From the NCBI RefSeq assembly GCF_003688495.1, contig NZ_REFH01000007.1, positions 62,001 through 126,000 of the forward strand: a DNA stretch of 64,000 nucleotides, read 5' to 3'. Origin of the DNA: Flavobacterium weaverense (lineage in GTDB: Bacteria; Bacteroidota; Bacteroidia; Flavobacteriales; Flavobacteriaceae). The notes beneath the pieces were generated by a model. The model was not told the DNA's origin. It ran no database searches and worked only from the letters and a program-made list of their open reading frames with translations. Shown piece after piece: positions 1-10,235 of the stretch. Position 1 is the stretch's first letter. Every line of letters starts with the position of its first letter. A program made the position numbers and the translations under genes.

Positions 1-1082
1 CCAATTTCGTCACAAATGTACTGACCATTTTGGCAAAAGCCAACTAATTCGTCCTGAATAAATTGCAATACGATTCCTTTGTCTTTATTTGGGTACAAAA
101 CATGCACATTTGCTCCCGCATCTAATGTAAAGCAAACAGGTATTTTAGTCTCAGTTCTAAACTTCCAAATAGCGTTTATGATTTCTAATGTATTTGGTTT
201 CATCAATATAAAATACGGCATCGAAGTCATCATCATTGCGTGTAAAGTCAAGGCTTCACTTTCTACAACTTTGATAAATTCTTTTAGATTTCCGTTTTCA
301 AAAATTTCAATCAATTTATCTAAATTTTCATGAGCCTGTGCAAATCGTTGTTCAGCAAATGGATGATTGTGCATTAATTCATGACCAACGGTGCTAGAAA
401 CTTGTTTTTCGCCTTTATCAACTAATAAAATAGTGTCTTGAAAATTTTTAAAATTATCATGAACGGCGTGTGGAAATTCTACTCCAAATAAATCAGAACT
501 TCCAGGAATGTTTTGTTGATTTCCCCAAACTACTATTTCTCCTTTTATACTTCGGCAAGCGCTTCCGGAACCCAAACGAGCAAGCATAGATGCCTTCTGG
601 AAAAAATAATCATCCGTGATTGCTGGATTTAATTCTTTTTCTAAACGCATCAAGTTCATTGCTAAAGCTGCCATCCCTGAAGCTGAAGATGCAATTCCTG
701 AACTATGAGGAAACGTATTTTCAGTATCAATAGTAAAATGGTAGTCTTTAATGAAAGGCAAGTAAATCTCAATTCGCTCTAAGAATTTCTGAATTTTAGG
801 TTTAAATTCTTTTTTAGGTTTACCTTCAAAAAGTAAATCAAACGAAAAATCATTTGATGTCGCATTAAGCGAAATTGAACTTTCTTTTTTGGCGAAAGCC
901 AATTTAGTAACAGTTTTACAATTATTGAGTGTAAAACTTACCGATGGATTTGCAGGAATCTGATTGTCTTTTTTACCCCAATACTTTACTAGAGCGATAT
1001 TGCTAGGAGCACTCCACTGGAAGTTGCCACTTTCAACAGTATTCGTATAGTTTGATGGAATAAAATCCTTTGCTGTAAACAT
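1..1082 (-). CDS. mvaD: Diphosphomevalonate decarboxylase, 3' end outside window
   Basis: This GHMP-fold enzyme makes isopentenyl diphosphate from mevalonate diphosphate with ATP, the last step of the classical mevalonate pathway, in the cytoplasm. About 360 residues are visible and the frame runs off the left edge without a stop, so only the extreme C-terminus should be missing. The N-terminus carries the family signature SAPSNIALVKYWGKK. The ATP-binding segment FPHSSGIASSASGMAALA lies near the middle, followed by SGSACRSIKGEIVVWG. The ATG at 1082-1080 sits about 18 bases after a -7 box, TATCTTTG, on the same strand (1107-1100). The family call is very secure. A dxs gene lies 44 kb away in this window. 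Confidence 0.95.
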   Translation of the reverse strand, partial: MFTAKDFIPSNYTNTVESGNFQWSAPSNIALVKYWGKKDNQIPANPSVSFTLNNCKTVTKLAFAKKESSISLNATSNDFSFDLLFEGKPKKEFKPKIQKFLERIEIYLPFIKDYHFTIDTENTFPHSSGIASSASGMAALAMNLMRLEKELNPAITDDYFFQKASMLARLGSGSACRSIKGEIVVWGNQQNIPGSSDLFGVEFPHAVHDNFKNFQDTILLVDKGEKQVSSTVGHELMHNHPFAEQRFAQAHENLDKLIEIFENGNLKEFIKVVESEALTLHAMMMTSMPYFILMKPNTLEIINAIWKFRTETKIPVCFTLDAGANVHVLYPNKDKGIVLQFIQDELVGFCQNGQYICDEI

Positions 1083-1099
1083 GATTGATAAAATTTGTG

Positions 1100-1107
1100 C
1101 AAAGATA
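1100..1107 (-). promoter_or_regulatory. Bacteroidota -7 box for mvaD
   Basis: TATCTTTG on the minus strand matches TANNTTTG and lies 18 bases before the mvaD start codon. I see no clear -33 TTG at the usual spacing. Confidence 0.55.
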
Positions 1108-1271
1108 CTCTATTTTTGACTTTAGATTTAGAGATTTTTTGAAGCGGTAAATCATGAAATTTTTTGAACTAAATTGTCGCGTTTCTCCTTTTCTAGCATA
1201 TAAATATAATGCAGAGAGTTTTTATTTATTTTGAAAACGCTACCTGGAAGTTTTGGAATCGTCCTTTTTTA

Positions 1272-1308
1272 TTTGTTGCAGATATAGATTTGTTTTTTCG
1301 TAAATTTG
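1272..1308 (+). promoter_or_regulatory. Promoter of the TspO-like gene
   Basis: TTTG at 1272-1275 with TTG at 1276-1278 precedes the -7 box TAAATTTG at 1301-1308, a spacing of about 22-25 bases. Transcription should begin near 1313. This rules out the in-frame TTG at 1306, which lies inside the box, and supports the ATG at 1330. Confidence 0.65.
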
Positions 1309-1329
1309 TGGATCTTAATACATCTCAAA

Positions 1330-1809
1330 ATGAATAATGTTACCAGAATTTTATCTATTGTAGTTGGTTGCCTTGTTATCGGTTATTTTTCAGGAATCGT
1401 GACGAGATCTGCTATTACAGATTGGTATCCAACATTGATAAAACCAAGTTTTAATCCACCAAATTGGATTTTTGCACCAGTTTGGAGTGCTCTTTACATT
1501 ATGATGGGAGTTGCTGCAGGTTTAGTGTGGAATAAAATAGAATTTCAAAAAGAAGCAGTCAAAAAAGCGCTAATCTTTTTTGTAATACAATTAGGTTTAA
1601 ATGCACTGTGGTCGTATTTATTTTTTGGACTGCACAATCCTATGCTAGCTGGTTTAGAAATTATTGTTTTGTGGTTGATGATTTATGAAACGTATGTTCA
1701 ATTTAGCAAAATCAATAAAATTGCAGGCTATTTGTTCTTGCCATACATTGCTTGGGTAAGTTTTGCTGCTGTTTTGAATGCTAGTATTTGGTGGCTGAAT
1801 AAAGGATAG
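1330..1809 (+). CDS. TspO/MBR family protein
   Basis: A 159-residue integral membrane protein of the TspO/peripheral benzodiazepine receptor family, which binds porphyrins and related ligands. The visible family signs are the early GIVTRSAITDWYPTLIKPSFNPPNWIFAPVW region, with its tryptophan and proline pattern, then LNALWSYLFFGLHNPMLAGLEI and a C-terminal tryptophan-rich helix. Five hydrophobic segments can be read, as expected. The start is the ATG at 1330, because an upstream in-frame TTG lies inside the -7 promoter box. It is a single gene, divergent from mvaD and convergent with the next gene. The family is secure; the ligand in this organism is not known. Confidence 0.88.
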   Translation: MNNVTRILSIVVGCLVIGYFSGIVTRSAITDWYPTLIKPSFNPPNWIFAPVWSALYIMMGVAAGLVWNKIEFQKEAVKKALIFFVIQLGLNALWSYLFFGLHNPMLAGLEIIVLWLMIYETYVQFSKINKIAGYLFLPYIAWVSFAAVLNASIWWLNKG

Positions 1810-1859
1810 ATTTTAGCGCGTAATTTACATTGTTTAGCGACTAGAGATTAATGGAAGAT

Positions 1860-2591
1860 TTATAATTTTTTAAATTCTTTATTTTTAGTCATTAAGAAAT
1901 CCATCATTGATAGAACGTTTACTTCTTTTAAAACCGATTTTGATCTAGGATCAGCATCACAAAATTGTAGAAAAAGTTCTATTTCGCTTGGCTTTAATTG
2001 CAACGTTTGTGTAAAAAATTTTTCTTCGCAAATGTTTAAAGCGACTTCTTTAAAATTAACTTCGATTACTTTTTCAGTTGGCCTTTCTTTTACTAAAAGA
2101 TTAAATAAGGTTTTTCCAATTCGAGCAATATCAAGTCCTTTATCAATGGTTAAATCATCGATTCTTGTATTTTTGAGTCGTCTTTCCGCTTTATCAGCAG
2201 CCAGTTCGTCTCTCTTAATTTTTTCGTAATTAGTGTCAAGCTTCCAGTCAATTGCCACTGCTTTTTTAATAATAACTTCGTCTAATTCCTCAGCTCTTTT
2301 AGTCAATTGAACTGAAATTAAACTGTTTAAAAAGTTATTTATAGTCAGTTTTATTTCTTTTAAAAAATAATCTTTTTTGTAAAAAATTAATGTGTCGCCC
2401 AATTTTGAATCTATTGAAAATAGTCCTTGATCATTAGTTGTTGTACTTTTCTGAGTGTTTTTATTAATAACATCGACACTTTGTAATGTAAAATTCTCAG
2501 ATGTTATTTTTCCGCTAATCAACTTCTCTGACTGAGAATAACCAGAATATAGGAATAGAAAAAATAAGGCAACGAGTAATTTTACTTTCAT
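1860..2591 (-). CDS. Secreted protein with carboxypeptidase-regulatory-like domain
   Basis: A 243-residue protein with an N-terminal signal peptide (about residues 1-19, ending near YSQS). It is followed by a beta-sandwich of the CarboxypepD_reg-like type: ISGKITSENFTLQSVDVINKNTQKSTTTNDQGLFSID, about residues 25-95, with hydrophobic strands continuing to about 95. The C-terminal half is charged and helical, and no enzyme motif is visible. Proteins with this layout are common in Flavobacteria and have no established function. No operon partner: the neighbours are the convergent TspO-like gene and a toxin-antitoxin pair read in the same direction about 180 bases away. Confidence 0.75.
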   Translation of the reverse strand: MKVKLLVALFFLFLYSGYSQSEKLISGKITSENFTLQSVDVINKNTQKSTTTNDQGLFSIDSKLGDTLIFYKKDYFLKEIKLTINNFLNSLISVQLTKRAEELDEVIIKKAVAIDWKLDTNYEKIKRDELAADKAERRLKNTRIDDLTIDKGLDIARIGKTLFNLLVKERPTEKVIEVNFKEVALNICEEKFFTQTLQLKPSEIELFLQFCDADPRSKSVLKEVNVLSMMDFLMTKNKEFKKL

Positions 2592-2769
2592 ATAATCGTA
2601 CTTAATTGAAAGTAAATGTATTTAAGTTATCTAAAGTAAAATATAATAAATACTTAAATTGTCGTTAATTGTAATTTTTATTATCTGGTAAAGAATAGGA
2701 AAAAGTTGGATATAGTTTCTTTTGAAAACAGATTTTTATTTTTTTTGAGGATGGGAAATATTTTTCAGT

Positions 2770-3045
2770 TTAATCGTAATGACCCATTGCAGATAAAACA
2801 TAAACGGTCACTATATCTTCTTGAATTTCATAGATTATTCTGTCTTTACTATTAATTCTTCTAGACCAAAAACCTTTTAACTCATATTTTAATTCTTCAG
2901 GATTTCCAGTTCCAGAACGAGGATGTTCTTGTAGCTCTGACAGGATTTTCAGTATTTTTTTTATAGATGATATACTTCCCGCTTTTTTATGTTTTGATAA
3001 ATCTTTTTCGGCAGTTGATTTAATGATTACTCGATACTTTCCCAT
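2770..3045 (-). CDS. Txe/YoeB-type toxin
   Basis: A 91-residue basic protein with the RelE-superfamily fold of Txe/YoeB, endoribonucleases that cut mRNA on the ribosome. Visible family signs are YRVIIKSTAEKDLSKHKKAG at the start, HPRSGTGNPEELKYELKGFWSRRIN in the middle, DRIIYEI, and the C-terminal SAMGHYD, whose histidine and tyrosine correspond to the active-site end of YoeB. It overlaps the upstream antitoxin by 19 bases, the usual arrangement for translational coupling. Calling it active is inference. The family call is strong. Confidence 0.88.
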   Translation of the reverse strand: MGKYRVIIKSTAEKDLSKHKKAGSISSIKKILKILSELQEHPRSGTGNPEELKYELKGFWSRRINSKDRIIYEIQEDIVTVYVLSAMGHYD

Positions 3046-3248
3046 AAATTTTCAGCATTGATCATTTCACGGCCTTTTTCGGCACTTGCCTTTTTAATTT
3101 TAGCGACAAAATCAGGATTGTAATGACTGTTATCCTCTTCTTCGATAAGTATAATTTCTGTAGAATTTTCAAAAAACACACGAGCCATTTCTAGAAATGC
3201 CTTTCCTTTTTTAGTGTTCTCATTTATTTTCAATGTTATCGTTGTCAT
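3027..3248 (-). CDS. Antitoxin partner of Txe/YoeB-type toxin
   Basis: A 73-residue acidic protein placed directly before, and overlapping, the Txe-like toxin. The N-terminal half (MTTITLKINENTKKGKAFLE) looks like a small beta-strand plus helix. The C-terminal half is charged, as expected for a toxin-wrapping tail. I identify it mainly by position and size. It resembles the short antitoxins paired with Txe toxins in Bacteroidota rather than canonical YefM. A -7 box TAAATTTG lies 14 bases before its ATG, so the pair has its own promoter. Confidence 0.8.
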   Translation of the reverse strand: MTTITLKINENTKKGKAFLEMARVFFENSTEIILIEEEDNSHYNPDFVAKIKKASAEKGREMINAENLWESIE

Positions 3249-3261
3249 AATCTGTTTTTTA

Positions 3262-3269
3262 CAAATTTA
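3262..3269 (-). promoter_or_regulatory. -7 box of the Txe toxin-antitoxin operon
   Basis: TAAATTTG on the minus strand, 14 bases before the antitoxin start, matches the TANNTTTG consensus. No good -33 element was found. Confidence 0.5.
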
Positions 3270-3403
3270 CGAAAACTTTCAATCTGTTATTGTTTCGCTT
3301 TGTGATTTTATAATAAGGTGATTTTCTGCTAGTTTTATTATTTATAGTTTTTTATTTTAACTATTAACTAAGATGATTTTTAAACACTATTTTTAATGTA
3401 TGT

Positions 3404-4612
3404 TTAAACCGCATTAGCCACAATAAAGCCACTCGTCCAAGCATTTTGGAAATTAAAACCACCAGTAATCGCATCAATATTCACAATTTCGCCAGCGAAG
3501 TATAGATTTTCATGCAGTTTGCTTTCCATAGTTTTGAAATTGATTTCCTTTAAATCAATTCCGCCTGCAGTTACAAATTCTTCTTTGAAAGTACTTTTAC
3601 CATTTACTTGAAAGTTTCCATTAATTAACTGATTTACTAAATTTGTTAATTGAATTTTAGACAAATCAGCCCATTTCGTTTCAGATTCAATTCCCGAGGC
3701 AAGCACTAAACTTTCCCAAAGTCTATTAGTTAACTCAAAGGGAGATTTTTTAGAAACCGCTTTCTTAGCATGTTCTTGTTTTAAGTCCTTTAATTTCTTC
3801 TCCACTTCTTCTTTTTCGAAATCATTTAGCCAATTAACGAAAATTGTAAATTGATAATTCTTGTCGTGCAAGATTCTTGCTCCCCAAGCGGATAGTTTTA
3901 AGATTGCCGGTCCACTCATTCCCCAATGTGTAATTAGCAAAGGTCCTGACGACGTTAGTTTAGTATCTTTAACTTTTACAGTTGCATAAGTAGCAACTCC
4001 TGGCAATTCTATTATTCTAGAATCTTTGATATTGAAAGTAAATAGAGAAGGAACAGGGCTCACAACTGCGTGTCCATAATTTTGCAACATTTCCCAAATT
4101 TTTGGATTACTTCCCGTCGCTAAGATTAATTTTTCAGTAATGTAATTTTCTGTTTGAGTTTCTATTTTCCAATGCTTTTCTTGTTTGAAAATAGACTGAA
4201 CGCTTTGAGCAGTTAGAACCGCAATGCCTAGTTTTTGAGTGGCTAGAAGAAAACAATCTATAATAGTTTGAGACGAGTTAGAAACGGGAAACATGCGTCC
4301 ATCTGCTTCAATTTTTAATTCTACGCCGTGTTTTTCAAACCATTCAATAGTATCTCCAGAACAAAATTGATAAAAAGGACCTCGCAATTCTTTTTCGCCG
4401 CGGGGATAAAACTTTACCAATTCATTTGGTTCAAAACAAGCATGTGTCACATTGCATCTTCCTCCACCAGAAATCCGAACTTTTTGTAATACTTCATTAC
4501 CACGTTCTAGAATAGCGACTTTTAGTTTTGGATTTTTCTCTACAATATTAATTGCTGAAAAGAAACCTGCTGCACCACCACCTACTATTATTATGTCAAA
4601 ATTTGAATTCAT
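3404..4612 (-). CDS. HI0933/YhiN-family FAD-dependent oxidoreductase
   Basis: A 402-residue flavoprotein of the HI0933/YhiN family, often labelled aminoacetone oxidase family; the physiological substrate is unknown. The dinucleotide-binding motif GGGAAG is at about residues 11-16. RISGGGRCNVTHA, typical of the family, is at about 46-58. The closing block with FAGEIVNIDAITGGFNFQNAWTSG near the C-terminus forms the second FAD contact. Length is normal. The ATG follows an A-rich stretch, as usual here. It stands alone, and the 220 bases beyond its start hold two copies of a short repeat. Confidence 0.88.
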   Translation of the reverse strand: MNSNFDIIIVGGGAAGFFSAINIVEKNPKLKVAILERGNEVLQKVRISGGGRCNVTHACFEPNELVKFYPRGEKELRGPFYQFCSGDTIEWFEKHGVELKIEADGRMFPVSNSSQTIIDCFLLATQKLGIAVLTAQSVQSIFKQEKHWKIETQTENYITEKLILATGSNPKIWEMLQNYGHAVVSPVPSLFTFNIKDSRIIELPGVATYATVKVKDTKLTSSGPLLITHWGMSGPAILKLSAWGARILHDKNYQFTIFVNWLNDFEKEEVEKKLKDLKQEHAKKAVSKKSPFELTNRLWESLVLASGIESETKWADLSKIQLTNLVNQLINGNFQVNGKSTFKEEFVTAGGIDLKEINFKTMESKLHENLYFAGEIVNIDAITGGFNFQNAWTSGFIVANAV

Positions 4613-4613
4613 T

Positions 4614-4712
4614 TTTTTTTAACCATTAAGGGAGTTAAGGTTTTTTATATTTGTAATTTTCACAAAACGCTACTTTTTTTAAACCATTAAGAGAATTAAG
4701 TTTTGTTAAGTT
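4614..4712. repeat. Two copies of an ACCATTAAG repeat
   Basis: A motif reading roughly AACCATTAAGRGARTTAAG preceded by a T-run occurs at about 4621-4640 and again at about 4682-4702. The two copies are direct repeats about 62 bases apart in the intergenic space between the flavoprotein and the GxxExxY gene. They look like members of a dispersed intergenic family. No coding potential was seen here. Confidence 0.5.
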
Positions 4713-4832
4713 TAGTCGTACGGTAGCATTGAAAATTTTTGGTTTTTTAAAATTTTTAAGTTTTGGCTAAATTTGTGTTTGTCAAAATCACACTCATTTT
4801 TTAAACATAAATAGCGCTAATATTTATTAATT

Positions 4833-5240
4833 TTATTCGTCTGCTAGCCTCTGAAAATATTCGTTAACCAAAGGTTTGCATGATTTTGAAATGTTAGTAG
4901 TATTAAAATTAATTAGCAATCCTTGTGGAACACTCATTAGTTTCATATAAGTCAATAATTTGGCTTCGTCAATTGGGTGAAATTTTTCAACTGTTTTTAA
5001 CTCGACAATAATACAATCATTAACTAATAAATCTAGCCGTAGCGGATTCACTAATTGTATATCATAGTACTCAACTTCTACATTTAATTGCTGCTTTACA
5101 TTATATCCATTTCTCTCTAACTCATATTTTAAACACTCTTCATAAATCTTTTCTAACAAACCGGGACCTAGCTTTTTATGAACTTTTATTGCGTAACCTA
5201 TGATTTCGTATGATAATTGAGTTATTTCTTTTTTTGTCAT
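4833..5240 (-). CDS. GxxExxY protein, PD-(D/E)XK-like
   Basis: A 135-residue protein carrying the name-giving motif G-x-x-E-x-x-Y (GLLEKIYEE, about residues 28-36) in the GPGLLEKIYEECL block. A nuclease-like core, RLDLLVNDCIIVELKTVE (about residues 68-85), supplies an aspartate and an E-x-K pair in the arrangement of PD-(D/E)XK enzymes. The family is widespread in Bacteroidota, often in many copies, and its function is not established. It stands alone between repeat-bearing spacers. Family membership is near certain; nuclease activity is inference. Confidence 0.88.
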   Translation of the reverse strand: MTKKEITQLSYEIIGYAIKVHKKLGPGLLEKIYEECLKYELERNGYNVKQQLNVEVEYYDIQLVNPLRLDLLVNDCIIVELKTVEKFHPIDEAKLLTYMKLMSVPQGLLINFNTTNISKSCKPLVNEYFQRLADE

Positions 5241-5532
5241 AATCGAAACTATTTAGATTGCTGCTTTATTATCTTAAATTACTTTATGGTTTAAAATTAA
5301 ATCTTTATCTAGAAAGAAAAGCTTAAAACTACTTAATCCTATTAATTTTTAATTTATCATTGGGAGAGGTAATACTTATCGTCCAACTAGGTTCAATACA
5401 TATTCGCTAATAAAAACACTTCGAGCCATTTATAAAAAGCTACATACATCATTGCTTAATTAACTTAACTAACTTACTGGTTTAAAATTAAATTATCAAT
5501 TAGTGATGCCGAACTGTTATTAAAATTTGTAT

Positions 5533-6210
5533 TCATATTCTATTTGGGAAATCACTAATGATTCCGTTTACGTTATATCCTTTTATTTTTGCAATATCCT
5601 CTACTTCATTCACTGTCCATGGAAAAACTTGAATTCCTTTTTCCTGAATTTTCAAAACATTCTCTTTATTTAACAAATGAAAATGCGGATGAATGGATTT
5701 TGCCTTAATAAATTTAGCGAAAGCGAAAGCCAAGTCTAAATCGGTTTCTGTTAAAACACCAAGCTGAATTTCATCACTCAAAAACCGAACTTGCTGCAAG
5801 GCATTCCAATCAAAACTCGAAATTAAAAAATGGCTGTAATTCCAGTTTTTTTCTGAAACATGTTCTTCAATTAATTCAACTACTTTATCTGCCGTTTCGT
5901 AAGTTTTTAATTCGATGTTCATAAAACAGTTTTGGTTCACCAACTCAAAAACTTCTCTTAAAGTTGAAACCTGATGCTCCTCATTAATTCTTAAAGCTTT
6001 TAGTTCTCGACAAGATAATGCGTTTACTAAGCCAGTTCCATTTGTAGTGCGGTCTACGGTTTCGTCGTGAATTACAATGATCTCACCGTCACTGCTTAGA
6101 TGCACATCTAATTCAATTCCATCTACTTCCATATCTAATGCTTTCTGGAATGAAATTAGCGTATTTTCAGGCTCAGAGCCTTTTGCGCCACGATGTCCTA
6201 TTTTAAGCAT
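5533..6210 (-). CDS. Glycerophosphodiester phosphodiesterase
   Basis: A 225-residue TIM-barrel enzyme of the GDPD family, which hydrolyses glycerophosphodiesters to glycerol 3-phosphate and an alcohol. The catalytic HRGAKGSEPENTLISF is at residues 6-21. The metal-binding ELDVHLSSDGEIIVIHDETVDRTTNGTG follows at about 38-65. The C-terminal QEKGIQVFPWTVNE and GIISDFPNRI are typical barrel-end motifs. No signal peptide, so it is cytoplasmic. The ATG lies 16 bases after a TATCTTTG box, directly behind the terminator of the amylase operon, so it is an independent unit. Confidence 0.92.
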   Translation of the reverse strand: MLKIGHRGAKGSEPENTLISFQKALDMEVDGIELDVHLSSDGEIIVIHDETVDRTTNGTGLVNALSCRELKALRINEEHQVSTLREVFELVNQNCFMNIELKTYETADKVVELIEEHVSEKNWNYSHFLISSFDWNALQQVRFLSDEIQLGVLTETDLDLAFAFAKFIKAKSIHPHFHLLNKENVLKIQEKGIQVFPWTVNEVEDIAKIKGYNVNGIISDFPNRI

Positions 6211-6226
6211 TCGAAATTATTTTTGG

Positions 6227-6234
6227 CAAAGATA
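6227..6234 (-). promoter_or_regulatory. -7 box of the glycerophosphodiesterase gene
   Basis: TATCTTTG on the minus strand, 16 bases before the ATG at 6210. It starts right after the amylase terminator. Confidence 0.55.
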
Positions 6235-6269
6235 GAAATAAAAAAAACGCCTTTATTTCTAAAGACGTT
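6234..6269 (-). terminator. Terminator after the GH13 lipoprotein gene
   Basis: On the minus strand a hairpin of about 10 base pairs (AACGTCTTTA / TAAAGGCGTT, one mismatch, loop of four) is followed by a run of eight or so T. It lies about 35 bases after the stop codon at 6302 and closes the catabolic operon. Confidence 0.75.
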
Positions 6270-6301
6270 CCTGAATTGTACTATTTCAAACTAGTTTAGT
6301 T

Positions 6302-7975
6302 TTACTTACTTCTAAATTCTAGTAAAACAATGTCAAATGGGGTATCGATAGCTATTATACCATCTTGCACCACAACTTCCTTATCAGAGTAGGTGTCATG
6401 CAAAGTAGTTCCATTTTCGAAAATGGTGCCAACAGTAATTTCTTTAACTCCAATAGGTAAATCTAAACCTACGATTACTTTATCTTTAAAATCATCTTTA
6501 GAAAAAATTCTCGAAAAAGTATATGGAAATGAAGCAATCTGCTGGTGTATTCCTGCGCCAATCGCGGGATGATTTTTTCTAAACTGTCCTAATTTTTGCC
6601 AATGGAGCAAAGTTGCTTGAGTTTCAGGATTTGTTTGGATTTGTTCCCAATTCATAAAAGATCGTAAGGTAGCATCTCCTTCAGTTCCGTCAATTATTAA
6701 TGATCTTGCACTTTCGTCACCATAATATACTTGAGATTGTCCTGGAGAAAGCAGCAATTTAGTTGCTGTTTCTTTACTTCTCTCGCGCTTAGCATCAAAT
6801 GGGCTTCCATCATCGTGAGACGATAAATAGTTTAATACGCTGAGACCTTTAAATTCATTGTTTAATTTCTCCGAATATTTAGAAAATATAAATTCATAGT
6901 CCTTTTCTGAGTCGTATTTGAATTCAAAATTGATCATACTATTAAAACCATTTTTGAAATAGTTTACTTTTTTATCTCCAAAATCAAATTCTTGACCACC
7001 ACCAATTCCGTAATTATAAACCTCTGCAACTGTAAAAAAAGAATTGTTATCTAATACTTTAGTAGGATTGTTTTTCTTCCAAGTTGCGAATGCGTAATCG
7101 CATTGGTTTTTAAAATCAGCCCAAACATTTGCTTCAGTATGTTTTACCGTATCAGCTCGATAACCATCAATTCCATACTCTGAAATATAGTCAGTTAACC
7201 ATTTGATGATATAATATTTTGGTGCTCTAGGATAATTTGTTCTAGCAAAAAAAGCATCTAGTTCTTTGATTTCTTGTTCGTAGCGACCTTCTTTTTTCCA
7301 TTTTTCTATTAAGAACGGTGGTAAAGCAACATCTTGATTGTTCTCAGTTTTAATATCTGGAAGGTTTGCTACTAGTGTGCAAGCGGTAGTACTTTCAAAG
7401 GATTTATAATCGCAAGCAGGTCCTGTTCTAACCCACTCATTTGGCCAAACGCTATCTTGAGCAGTAACAGGTCCAGTGTGATTGATCACAGCGTCAAGTA
7501 TAATGCGGATTCCATTTGAATGTGCTTTTTGAACTAATTCTGCTAAATCTTCTTTAGTTCCAAAGTTGGGATCTAAACTTGTCCAGTCCCTTGTCCAGTA
7601 ACCGTGATAACCATAGCTCATGCCCGTTCCTTCATCAACGCCATCATGGATTTGTTCTACTATTGGTGTAAACCAGATTGCGTTGATTCCTAATTTATCA
7701 AAATATCCTTCGTCGATTTTCTTTATAATTCCTTTAATATCCCCACCTTCAAAACCACGAAGTTTGCCCGTTTTTTTAGTTCTGTTAAAGTTGAGGTCAT
7801 TTGAAGTATCTCCATTATAAAAACGATCCGTTAAAAGGAAGTAAACAGTGGCTGCTTCCCAAACAAATGGAGTTTTAATAGATTTTTGGTTTTGATCTGT
7901 CATCTTTTTTGAACTGTTACAACTTGTTGAGATTGTCAATATAACTAATAAAAGAGCAATTGAATATTTATTCAT
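6302..7975 (-). CDS. GH13 alpha-amylase lipoprotein, SusG-like
   Basis: A 557-residue GH13 enzyme that hydrolyses alpha-1,4-glucans. The signal peptide ends in a lipobox with Cys19 (TSTSC), so it is anchored in the outer membrane or periplasm. Catalytic features can be read in order: DAVINHTG (161-168), GIDGYRADTVKH with nucleophile Asp275, FTVAEVY with acid/base Glu318, and LSSHDDG with the third acid Asp388. YGYHGYWTRDW near 121-131 is the usual region I. A beta-sandwich closes the C-terminus. It is the last gene of the minus-strand maltodextrin group, with a terminator on each side, so it may have its own promoter about 100 bases upstream. Confidence 0.92.
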   Translation of the reverse strand: MNKYSIALLLVILTISTSCNSSKKMTDQNQKSIKTPFVWEAATVYFLLTDRFYNGDTSNDLNFNRTKKTGKLRGFEGGDIKGIIKKIDEGYFDKLGINAIWFTPIVEQIHDGVDEGTGMSYGYHGYWTRDWTSLDPNFGTKEDLAELVQKAHSNGIRIILDAVINHTGPVTAQDSVWPNEWVRTGPACDYKSFESTTACTLVANLPDIKTENNQDVALPPFLIEKWKKEGRYEQEIKELDAFFARTNYPRAPKYYIIKWLTDYISEYGIDGYRADTVKHTEANVWADFKNQCDYAFATWKKNNPTKVLDNNSFFTVAEVYNYGIGGGQEFDFGDKKVNYFKNGFNSMINFEFKYDSEKDYEFIFSKYSEKLNNEFKGLSVLNYLSSHDDGSPFDAKRERSKETATKLLLSPGQSQVYYGDESARSLIIDGTEGDATLRSFMNWEQIQTNPETQATLLHWQKLGQFRKNHPAIGAGIHQQIASFPYTFSRIFSKDDFKDKVIVGLDLPIGVKEITVGTIFENGTTLHDTYSDKEVVVQDGIIAIDTPFDIVLLEFRSK

Positions 7976-8043
7976 TTTTATTACTTTTAATTAAGAGCGA
8001 TTTGGTACCGCAGTTTACATGAAAATTTAAAAGAGTAATGAGA

Positions 8044-8080
8044 AATACAACTAATGATCTTTACAATCATTAGTTGTATT
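8044..8080 (-). terminator. Hairpin after the GH97 gene
   Basis: Perfect 15-bp inverted repeat AATACAACTAATGAT / ATCATTAGTTGTATT with a 7-base loop, just beyond the GH97 stop codon. On the minus strand it is followed by a moderately T-rich tail, so it could end or attenuate transcription before the amylase gene. Confidence 0.6.
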
Positions 8081-8087
8081 ATTTCCT

Positions 8088-10235
<2,148 letters not shown>

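Noticed and set aside
79-333. 84-codon open frame on the plus strand
   Set aside because: It lies wholly antisense to mvaD, whose protein sequence is unmistakable, and encodes no recognisable protein.
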